A DNA stretch of 64,000 nt from Thermobacillus xylanilyticus (lineage in GTDB: Bacteria > Bacillota > Bacilli > Paenibacillales > Paenibacillaceae). The stretch lies in the NCBI RefSeq assembly GCF_907165215.1, contig NZ_CAJRAY010000026.1, positions 1 to 64,000 on the forward strand, in the 5' to 3' direction. Numbering within the stretch: position 1 is the first letter of the stretch; the number at the start of each line of letters is the position of its first letter. The notes under the pieces are model-generated. The model was not told the DNA's origin and made no database searches. It saw nothing but the letters and a program-made list of their open reading frames with translations. Shown piece by piece: positions 52,530 through 59,402 of the stretch. Made by a program: the position numbers and the translations under genes.

Positions 52530-53771
52530 CTATGGTTCGTCATCCGTGCCCGCGATGTCGTATTCCCCGCTCCAGCGCGACAGCACAGGAAAGATTCTGA
52601 AGCGGTGCCCGTCCTCCCACTCGCCCAGCCGCCACTCCGCCATGTGGCGGGTGCATTCCTCCGCCAGCTGGGCCGAGGACATTCCGCGGTATTCCTTGCT
52701 CCAATAAGTCTGATGCTGTTCCTGCAGGCGCAGAAGCATCCCTTCCAGCTCCGACCGTTCGAGCAGGATCGTTCCGTCCGGTTCCGGCCGCAAGCCGCCG
52801 TCTTCCATGCCGAGACGGCGGCGCAGCTCACCGGCCAGCAGCAGGACGAGATCCGACACACCGGCCAGCGTCGGGAACAGCTCCGCCTCGCTCGTCAGTT
52901 CGGGATGGAAGAACAGAAGTCCCTCGCGGTATCTTCGGCCTTCCCATCCGAGCATCCGCTGCAGATGGTCCATGATCGACCTGCGCTGCGTCAGCACATA
53001 GGGCAGCAAATCCGCTTCCCAATCCCGGTCAAGCACGGCCGGCTCCATCAAGAACCGCCGGTAGACGCGATGGCGCCGGCGCATGTTCTCGCCGTCCGGC
53101 GTGTCCGCGTATCGGATCGGATCCGTCAGTTCCTCCATCCGGACGTACATCGTCAGATCCTGCGGGAACCGGCGGAGCACATAGCGGGCATGGGACGAAC
53201 ATTCGTAGAGCGCGTTCCGTTCCTCGCTCTGCGCCCAGCCGCTTTCGTCCCCGTCGACCGCGATCAGCACGCCGAGCGACGTCAGCTTGCGCAGCGCCCG
53301 GGCCATCGACATCCGGTGATGATAGATCTTCCAGTCCGCTTCCAGGCCCGCCGCGTTCATCTGTTCGCGCACTTCTTCCACCAGCTCCGACAGAAGAAAC
53401 TGGTCCATCTCGGTCTTGTCTTCCAGATACCACAGCACATAGGTGAAAAAAACGTAGTCGCTGACCTCGCGGAACTCCTCGAACCCCATCCACGGGTGCG
53501 GTATGGCCGGCGTCTTTTCCAGCTTGGCGAGACTGCGCGTGACGATGAGGGGAAGACCCGCCTGATCCATGAACCAGTCCCGCAGCTCCTCGTAGTCATC
53601 CCGGATCGCGAAGTAGAGGTCCGGATCGTCTTCCTTCAGGATCCATGGCCGGTTCAGCAGCGCGTGGACGCATTCCCGCTTGCGCTCCAGCGCCTGCGCC
53701 GAAGCCGCCTCCGTGCGGGCCGCCCGCTTCGCCCGCGCGATCGCGCTCATGCCCGCGTTGCCGCCGCTCAT
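52530..53771 (-). CDS. jetB: Wadjet type II JetB (TIGR02678; DUF2398), 413 aa
   Basis: KITE-like accessory subunit (winged helix) of the Jet condensin. Recognisable TIGR02678 features are the N-terminal VHALLNRPWILKEDDPDLYF and YEELRDWFMDQAGLPLIVTR, then the DYVFFTYVLWYLED segment. Start chosen at 53771: it overlaps the JetA stop (ATGA) and AAGGAGGACGGGGCGA precedes it. An in-frame reading starting at 54212 lies inside JetA in another frame and is rejected. No enzymatic residues are expected. Confidence 0.9.
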   Translation of the reverse strand: MSGGNAGMSAIARAKRAARTEAASAQALERKRECVHALLNRPWILKEDDPDLYFAIRDDYEELRDWFMDQAGLPLIVTRSLAKLEKTPAIPHPWMGFEEFREVSDYVFFTYVLWYLEDKTEMDQFLLSELVEEVREQMNAAGLEADWKIYHHRMSMARALRKLTSLGVLIAVDGDESGWAQSEERNALYECSSHARYVLRRFPQDLTMYVRMEELTDPIRYADTPDGENMRRRHRVYRRFLMEPAVLDRDWEADLLPYVLTQRRSIMDHLQRMLGWEGRRYREGLLFFHPELTSEAELFPTLAGVSDLVLLLAGELRRRLGMEDGGLRPEPDGTILLERSELEGMLLRLQEQHQTYWSKEYRGMSSAQLAEECTRHMAEWRLGEWEDGHRFRIFPVLSRWSGEYDIAGTDDEP

Positions 53772-55306
53772 TCGCCCCGTCCTCCTTCCGCCGCCGCGGC
53801 CGCCATCCGGGCCGCGTCTTCCATCGCGAAGACGAACTCGTAATCCGGCAGCTCCAGGTCGCCGTCTTCCGATCGGAGGATGGTCCGCCGCGCCGTCCGG
53901 GGATTCGTCATGGCGATGACGACGCCTTCCGGCGTCATGAACGAATGCCGAGGCGACGCGTTGCATCTTCCGATCCAGTGCAAGAGCCGCAAGCGCACGG
54001 CGGACGGCACGACGCCGAGTTCGGATACGACGAGCTTTCCACGCCGCAGCAGATCCTGCATGACCGCCCATTCCTCCGCCTGGCGCCGCCGGTACGCCTC
54101 CCGCTCGCGCCGCTTCCGTTCGGCATGCTCGGGCACCGGCTCCGTCTCCTGCCGCCCGATGCGCTTCCGGCTGCGGGAGCGCAAGGCGCGTACCGTCGGC
54201 TCCTCGTCCCACATCGACTGGTCGGCCCGGTCGGTCAACCGCAAATCTTCACCTTGCAGATGGCGTGTCCGAAACAAGCCGAACACGAGCCCGGCCAACC
54301 TGTGCGCGTCCTCCAGCCGCTCCATCCGCGCGAACCAGCCGGCGAGATGTTCCAGTTCCTTCTTGCGGCTGACGCCGGAGCGTTTTCTTTCTTGCAGGCG
54401 GATGACGCTGCGCACGACGCGCGCGATCGTGTCCTTCGTCGCCCGCTCGAGCAGCGCCAGCTCGGACGGGGCGCGCCCGTCTCCGCGGAACCATCGGTCC
54501 AGATTGCTCCAGCCCTGCCGCAACTCGCCGACCATCGACGCCTTGTCCGGCACGTCCTCAAGCCGGGGCCTGTCCAGCTCTTCGTCGGCGACACGCTCCA
54601 GGAACATGTCGCGCAGATTGGCCGATATCTGCTCGAGATTGCCTTCGATCTTGTATGCGCTCCGCTGCAGCGCCTGAACGAAATTCTGCAGGTAATGGGT
54701 GAGCCGGTCCTTGTAGACGAGGAACGATTCGGTTACCATCATTTCCTCGGCCTTGGCCGTCTGCATGCTCGCGATGTAGTCGGCCGCGTTCTCGTGCAGT
54801 CGCTTGAACGCGTCATGGAGCGACGTCCACAGTTCAAGCGCGGCTCCCGGCTCCTTGTCCCAGTCCATCCGCCGGATGGCGAAAAGTTTCTCCGCAATCG
54901 AGTCGAACAGCGTCGGCTCCAGCGAGCCGCCGTATCCCGTCACTTTCTCGAGCGATTCCAGCAGCCGCTCGATCTCGATTGAATACGGCGTGAGCAGATA
55001 TTGCAGCTTCTTGCGCATGTACTCTTCAAGCGTTGTGGCGCGCCCCGCGTCGTGCCGGGAAGCGAGGTTGCCCCACTCCTCGAGCTGCGCGAGATCGGCC
55101 ATGCACTGCTCCAGCGTGTAATCGGGCAGCGCGCCCCACCGCATGACCCCGTTGTACACGTCCTCGGGCTTCATCCAGTAGCGCAGACGCTTGTATTCCT
55201 CGTAGAAAAATCGCATGATCACGCGGTAACGGGCGACGTTGTCCGCGTTGACATACTTGAGTTCGGGGATGTTGCGCGTCAAGCGGCCGGACAGCGGCAG
55301 ATCCAT
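53768..55306 (-). CDS. jetA: Wadjet type II JetA, kleisin subunit (TIGR02677; DUF2397), 512 aa
   Basis: Kleisin-like subunit that bridges the JetC heads. The TIGR02677 pattern is clear: KYVNADNVARYRVIMRFFYE, GALPDYTLEQCMADLAQLEE and EYMRKKLQYLLTPYSIEIER at the N-terminus, helical centre, and a winged-helix-like C-terminus. Start: ATG at 55306 after AAGGGAGTCGGAAA. First gene of the four-gene operon jetA-jetB-jetC-jetD, joined by overlaps or short gaps. No strong -10/-35 pair was found in the 100 bp upstream. Confidence 0.9.
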   Translation of the reverse strand: MDLPLSGRLTRNIPELKYVNADNVARYRVIMRFFYEEYKRLRYWMKPEDVYNGVMRWGALPDYTLEQCMADLAQLEEWGNLASRHDAGRATTLEEYMRKKLQYLLTPYSIEIERLLESLEKVTGYGGSLEPTLFDSIAEKLFAIRRMDWDKEPGAALELWTSLHDAFKRLHENAADYIASMQTAKAEEMMVTESFLVYKDRLTHYLQNFVQALQRSAYKIEGNLEQISANLRDMFLERVADEELDRPRLEDVPDKASMVGELRQGWSNLDRWFRGDGRAPSELALLERATKDTIARVVRSVIRLQERKRSGVSRKKELEHLAGWFARMERLEDAHRLAGLVFGLFRTRHLQGEDLRLTDRADQSMWDEEPTVRALRSRSRKRIGRQETEPVPEHAERKRREREAYRRRQAEEWAVMQDLLRRGKLVVSELGVVPSAVRLRLLHWIGRCNASPRHSFMTPEGVVIAMTNPRTARRTILRSEDGDLELPDYEFVFAMEDAARMAAAAAEGGRGE

Positions 55307-55407
55307 TTTCCGACTCCCTTCGCCATGAAACGTTCTATTCCCAACTGTAAACAAGAACACGGGCGGTTGGCAAGCCGCGGAATGTTGGGAAAGCGAACAA
55401 TTGCGCA

Positions 55408-55434
55408 AGAAGAAACCCCGCCAAATAGGCAGGG
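55408..55434 (-). terminator. Candidate terminator upstream of jetA
   Basis: On the minus strand CCCTGCC-TATTT-GGCGGGG (one G-T pair) followed by TTTCTTCTT. It lies 12 bp after the small ORF's stop and would insulate jetABCD from the trpB side. Confidence 0.6.
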
Positions 55435-55445
55435 ACATGACCCAA

Positions 55446-55646
55446 TCATTTTTCAGCCGTCTCATCCAACTTCAATTTTCTACGCCATTCCAACGTTTCC
55501 TTGAGCATGTTCGCTTCCATGATGGCGATCGCTTCCGGATCGCCGGCCGTGATCAGATCGAGCGACGTGCCGATCCGTTCTTCCATCCGGCGTTTCGCCC
55601 GGAAAAATCCCGAGGTTTTCGGCAGTTCGATTATTTCCGGATTGAC
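55446..55646 (-). CDS. Possible small protein with no standard start codon (66 codons)
   Basis: Not recognised. The frame encodes VNPEIIELPKTSGFFRAKRR then MEERIGTSLDLITAGDPEAI and ends KETLEWRRKLKLDETAEK, with codon use like its neighbours. AAGGGAGGCG immediately precedes a GTC codon at 55644-55646, exactly where a GTG start would be expected; the frame is closed by TGA six codons further up. Either the start has mutated (or was misread), or initiation is at a later codon such as the ATG at about 55589. It lies between trpB and jetA. The rest of 55307-55707 holds only the candidate terminator. Confidence 0.4.
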   Translation of the reverse strand, partial: VNPEIIELPKTSGFFRAKRRMEERIGTSLDLITAGDPEAIAIMEANMLKETLEWRRKLKLDETAEK

Positions 55647-55707
55647 CGCCTCCCTTCAAAGCGTCACGGCGATCCTGCATCATCGCTTTCAAACCATTCG
55701 CGAACCA

Positions 55708-57069
55708 TCATACTTGCGGCAGCCGGCTCAGGCTCTCCCGCAGCGCTTCTTCCGAATACGGCGTATCCTGCAGGGCGCCGGACAGATACGTCTCATAAGC
55801 CGACATGTCGAAATGACCGTGGCCCGACAGGCCGATCAGGATGACCTTCTTCTCGCCGGCTTCCTTCGCCCGCAGCGCTTCGTCGATCGCCGCACGCACC
55901 GCATGCGCCGACTCCGGCGCCGGCACGATGCCCTCGGTCCGGGCGAACTGCACGGCCGCCTCGAAGACGCGGGTCTGGTCGTACGCGACAGCCTCGATCA
56001 GCCCGTCATGATAGAGCTGGCTGACGAGCGGCGAGTCGCCATGGTAGCGCAGCCCGCCGGCATGGATGCCCGGCGGCATGAACTCGTGGCCGAGCGTGTA
56101 CATCATGAGGAGCGGCGTCATCTTCGCCACGTCACCGAAGTCGTACGCGAACGTACCGCGCGTCAGCGTCGGGCAGGCCGACGGCTCGACGGCCACAAGG
56201 CGAACCTTCCGGTTCTCCGTCAGCTTGTCCCTCAGGAACGGGAACGCCAGCCCGGCGAAATTCGAACCGCCGCCGCAGCTCGCGAACACCACGTCGGGAT
56301 ACTCCCCGACTTTCTCAAGCTGCAGCTTCGCTTCCTGGCCGATGACCGTCTGATGCAGGCAGACGTGATTCAGCACGCTGCCGAGCGAATAGTTCGTGTC
56401 GCTGCGCTTCGCCGCATCTTCCACCGCCTCGCTGATCGCGATGCCGAGCGATCCGTTCGAGTCCGGATCGGCGGCGAGCACGGCGCGGCCCGCTTCCGTC
56501 AGGTTCGACGGGCTTGCGACGACCTGGGCGCCGAATGTGTTCATCAGGATGCGGCGGTACGGCTTCTGGTTGTAGCTGACCTTCACCATGTACACCATGC
56601 ATTCCAGCCCGAAGAATCGGCAGGCCAAGCTGATGGATGAGCCCCATTGGCCGGCGCCGGTCTCCGTCGTCAGCCGCTTGATGCCCGCTTCTTTGTTATA
56701 GTAGGCTTGCGGAATCGCCGTGTTGAGCTTGTGGCTGCCGGCCGGGGAGACGCCTTCGTACTTATAATAAATGTGCGCCGGCGTATCCAGCTCCTTCTCC
56801 AGCTGCAGGGCGCGGTACAGCGGCGCCGGACGCCAGATCTTGTACAGCTCCCGCACCGGCTCCGGAATTTCGATCCACCGTTCCGTCGATACTTCCTGCT
56901 TGATCAGCTCCATCGGGAAGATCGCCGCCAGATCTTCGGGACCGGCCGGTTTCCCGGTCGCCGGGTTCAGCGGCGGCTGCGGCAGGTTGGGCATGTCCGC
57001 CATGACGTTGTACCAATGCGTCGGAATCTCGCGTTCGGACAGCAGAATTTTCTTCTCGCTCACCGGCAT
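55708..57069 (-). CDS. TrpB2-type tryptophan synthase beta chain-like PLP enzyme (TIGR01415), 453 aa
   Basis: PLP-dependent enzyme of the TrpB2 branch, which joins indole and serine in vitro but stands alone without TrpA. The PLP lysine is K114 in [10 protein letters not shown]; the phosphate-binding loop is visible as [10 protein letters not shown] near 268-277. The length and the N-terminal extension (about 90 residues before GRP-like [10 protein letters not shown]) fit TrpB2, not the 400-aa TrpB1. Start at 57069 (MPVSEKKI) after AAGGAG, with short spacing; the GTG two codons on is an alternative. No trpA or other trp gene is nearby, so a salvage role is likely. Confidence 0.92.
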   Translation of the reverse strand: MPVSEKKILLSEREIPTHWYNVMADMPNLPQPPLNPATGKPAGPEDLAAIFPMELIKQEVSTERWIEIPEPVRELYKIWRPAPLYRALQLEKELDTPAHIYYKYEGVSPAGSHKLNTAIPQAYYNKEAGIKRLTTETGAGQWGSSISLACRFFGLECMVYMVKVSYNQKPYRRILMNTFGAQVVASPSNLTEAGRAVLAADPDSNGSLGIAISEAVEDAAKRSDTNYSLGSVLNHVCLHQTVIGQEAKLQLEKVGEYPDVVFASCGGGSNFAGLAFPFLRDKLTENRKVRLVAVEPSACPTLTRGTFAYDFGDVAKMTPLLMMYTLGHEFMPPGIHAGGLRYHGDSPLVSQLYHDGLIEAVAYDQTRVFEAAVQFARTEGIVPAPESAHAVRAAIDEALRAKEAGEKKVILIGLSGHGHFDMSAYETYLSGALQDTPYSEEALRESLSRLPQV

Positions 57070-57166
57070 CGACTCCTTGGGGAAGTTTCTACAAAACATT
57101 CAACGCGAAGGGGAAATTTCCTTTTCATCGTCTTCAATTCTGTTCCGGAATACGGAGGAATCGGCA

Positions 57167-57274
57167 ATGTTCATGTTGAAGTGGAAAATGGCACTTGTGC
57201 TGATGGAGGTTTCGGTCGACATGACGTACTGGGGGGAACTGCTCTCCGGCGTGTCGGAGGGGAAGGCTGTATGA
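57167..57274 (+). CDS. Small ORF (35 aa) translationally coupled to the HAD gene
   Basis: ATG at 57167 follows CGGAGGAATCGGCA, a strong ribosome site with good spacing. The peptide starts MFMLKWKMALVLMEVSVDM and ends GVSEGKAV, so its first half is hydrophobic. Its TGA overlaps the ATG of the HAD phosphatase (ATGA). Not recognised as any family. It may be a leader that drives HAD translation or a small membrane-associated protein. Confidence 0.5.
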   Translation: MFMLKWKMALVLMEVSVDMTYWGELLSGVSEGKAV

Positions 57275-58041
57275 CGATGCTGCTGGTAAACGGCCGAGCC
57301 TATGAGATCGACGGCATCCTTTTCGACAAGGACGGCACGCTGCTTGATTTCCTCGGGTTATGGGGAGCCTGGGCGGATTGTCTGTACGAACGGCTGCGCG
57401 CCGGTCTTGCCGCCCTGGGAATCGAGTGGCGGATGAACGAGTGGACCGAACTGCTGGGCACTTTCCATGCGGCGGACGGCCCGATGATCGGCTATGACCG
57501 CAAAGGCCCTTTCGCGATGGGGTCGATCGATGATGTGACGGCCATTCTGGCGGGCAAGGCGTATCGTTGCGGGCTGCCGTGGAATGAAGCGCTGGAACTG
57601 GTCCGCAGCTGCCGCATCCAGGCTGCAGCGGAACTGGACCGGATGCGGCCGGCCCGGGCGCTGCCCGGCCTGCACCGTTTCCTGGAACAATGCGCGCAGC
57701 GCGGATTGCCGCTGGCCGTCGTAACCGCGGATGATACGAAGGAAGCCCGGAAACATTTGCATTGGCTGGGGATTGACCATCATTTCGCCGACATCATCGG
57801 CAACGACCGGGTAAGCCGCGGCAAGCCCGATCCCGAGATGGCGCGCCTGGCCTGCGCCTCGCTCGGCATCGAGCCGTCGCGGACCGCGCTGATCGGCGAT
57901 ACCGCCGGCGACATGCAGATGGGCAAGGCGGCGGGCGTCCGCCTGACCATCGGGATCGGCGCTCCCGGCGGCCTGCCGGGAGCGGACGAAGTCGTTTCCG
58001 ATTACGATGCGCTCGCCTTCCCGCCGCACGGGGAGGCGTGA
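57271..58041 (+). CDS. HAD-superfamily phosphatase (256 aa)
   Basis: Haloacid-dehalogenase-type hydrolase. Motif I ILFDKDGTLLDF with nucleophile D19 and D21, a helical cap (about 30-115), motif II VVTADD, motif III lysine in SRGKPDPEMA and motif IV LIGDTAGDMQMG. Resembles the PGP/Gph-type subfamily; the substrate (a small phosphate ester) is not predictable. GGAGGGGAAGGCTGT precedes the ATG, which overlaps a small upstream ORF. The FAH gene follows 116 bp later on the same strand. Confidence 0.9.
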   Translation: MTMLLVNGRAYEIDGILFDKDGTLLDFLGLWGAWADCLYERLRAGLAALGIEWRMNEWTELLGTFHAADGPMIGYDRKGPFAMGSIDDVTAILAGKAYRCGLPWNEALELVRSCRIQAAAELDRMRPARALPGLHRFLEQCAQRGLPLAVVTADDTKEARKHLHWLGIDHHFADIIGNDRVSRGKPDPEMARLACASLGIEPSRTALIGDTAGDMQMGKAAGVRLTIGIGAPGGLPGADEVVSDYDALAFPPHGEA

Positions 58042-58157
58042 AGTCGGGACGGTCGCGCAGAAGCCGGTTTTTCGGTTACGATGAGGACGGGAACATAGCG
58101 GCTGCAGGTTCCTTCGGCATCGCGCAGTCGTATGCATCCGAAAGGAGAGGATGGCTG

Positions 58158-59045
58158 TTGAAACTGGCGACATTGATGCGGGACGGGACGCCCCGTCTCG
58201 GGGTGAAAGTCGAGGGCGGAATCATCGATTTTGAGCGCGCGCTTGAAGCGACGGGCGGCAGCCGGGACGGCGTGCCGATCGATCCGATGGCCGCGATCCG
58301 CACGGGTGAGGCCGGCATTGCCGCGCTCGGTCGGCTGCTTGAAGAATGCCCCGCGACGGCCGGAGCACCGTACCTCGTGCCGGAGGATCAGGTGTCGTGG
58401 GGGCCGTGCGTGCCCGCGCCGGGCAAAATCATCTGCGTCGGGCTCAATTACCGCGCGCACGCCGAAGAGACAGGCAAGACGCCGCCGGAGACGCCCGTGC
58501 TGTTCAGCAAGTACGCCAACGCACTGAATGCCCATCTGCAGCCGGTTCGCGGAACGCATTTGACGGATCAGCTCGATTACGAGGCCGAACTGTGCGTCGT
58601 GATCGGGAAGCGGACAAGCGGGGTATCGGAGGCGGAAGCGCTGGATCATGTTTTCGGCTACTGCTGCGCCAACGACATTTCGGCGCGCGATCTGCAGAAC
58701 CGCACATCCCAGTGGCTGCTCGGCAAGACCGGCGACGGCTTCTGCCCGCTCGGACCGTATCTCGTCACCGCGAACGAGGTCGGCGACCCGCAGCGGCTCG
58801 CGATCCGCTCGATCGTGAACGGCGAGGTGCGCCAGCAGTCCAATACGGGCGACATGATCTTCGGCTGCGCCGAGCTGATCGCGTATATCTCGCGGCATTT
58901 CACGCTCGAGCCGGGCGACATCATCCTGACGGGGACGCCCGCCGGCGTGGCGATGGGCATGCCCGGCAAGCCGTACCTGCGGGCGGGCGATACGGTGACG
59001 GTGGAAATCGAGCGGCTCGGCGCGCTGACGAATCCGATTGCGTGA
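58158..59045 (+). CDS. Fumarylacetoacetate hydrolase (FAH) family protein, TTG start (295 aa)
   Basis: Metal-dependent C-C hydrolase or oxaloacetate decarboxylase-type enzyme. The catalytic dyad motif NYRAHAEE (H101, E104) and metal ligands DYEAE (E142, E144) plus the later ANDISARD are intact, and the family core GDIILTGTPAGVAMG is present. A short N-terminal domain of about 85 residues precedes the core. The start is the TTG at 58158, which follows AAAGGAGAGGATGGCTG; an in-frame ATG at 58038 overlaps the HAD gene and lacks a site. Acts on a cytosolic acylpyruvate-like metabolite; identity unknown. Confidence 0.9.
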   Translation: MKLATLMRDGTPRLGVKVEGGIIDFERALEATGGSRDGVPIDPMAAIRTGEAGIAALGRLLEECPATAGAPYLVPEDQVSWGPCVPAPGKIICVGLNYRAHAEETGKTPPETPVLFSKYANALNAHLQPVRGTHLTDQLDYEAELCVVIGKRTSGVSEAEALDHVFGYCCANDISARDLQNRTSQWLLGKTGDGFCPLGPYLVTANEVGDPQRLAIRSIVNGEVRQQSNTGDMIFGCAELIAYISRHFTLEPGDIILTGTPAGVAMGMPGKPYLRAGDTVTVEIERLGALTNPIA

Positions 59046-59079
59046 GTTCAGGGGCTGGCTTGCGGCCAGGCCCCGTCTG

Positions 59080-59320
59080 TAACGGCACCAAGTGCCGTTA
59101 TTGGGCACGATGCTACGCCCGAACGGTCAATTAACGGCACCACGTACCGTTATTTCCTTCTTTCGGACGAAGGCTTCGGCCGCGAGCCGCCTGTAACGGC
59201 ACCAAGTGCCGTTATTGGGCACGCTGCCACGCCCGAACGGTCAATTAACGGCACCACGTGCCGTTAGCCGCCCCGACGCCTTGCCCGGGCATGCCTTAAC
59301 GGCATGGAATGCCGTTAAGG
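59080..59320. repeat. Array of five 21-bp palindromes TAACGGCAC-nnn-GTGCCGTTA
   Basis: Copies at 59080-59100, 59132-59152 (one arm degenerate), 59194-59214, 59246-59266 and a variant at 59297-59317 (TAACGGCAT-gga-ATGCCGTTA, arms extended by CCT/AGG). Start-to-start steps are 52, 62, 52 and 51 bp. The first two units with flanks (59078-59152) are repeated almost exactly at 59192-59266. The array fills most of the 357-bp gap between convergent FAH and GH42 genes; 59321-59402 shows nothing recognised. It could also serve as bidirectional terminators. Confidence 0.9.
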
Positions 59321-59402
59321 CTCGGCGGCGCGGGAGGGTGCGCCGACGGCCTCCCGTACCGTCGGCGGTCACCCGCGCCCGCGCCTGCTCAGCCGCGCCC
59401 GC

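Noticed and set aside
51288-53843. 851-codon plus-strand frame opposite jetB/jetC
   Set aside because: Antisense shadow with compositional bias; the minus-strand genes carry intact ATPase and family motifs.
57070-57166. T-box or attenuator before the TrpB2 gene
   Set aside because: No specifier stem, T-box sequence or Trp-rich leader peptide was visible in the 97 bp between trpB and the divergent small ORF.
59080-59320. CRISPR array or att site
   Set aside because: Spacers repeat almost exactly in the duplicated block and no integrase or cas gene is nearby.
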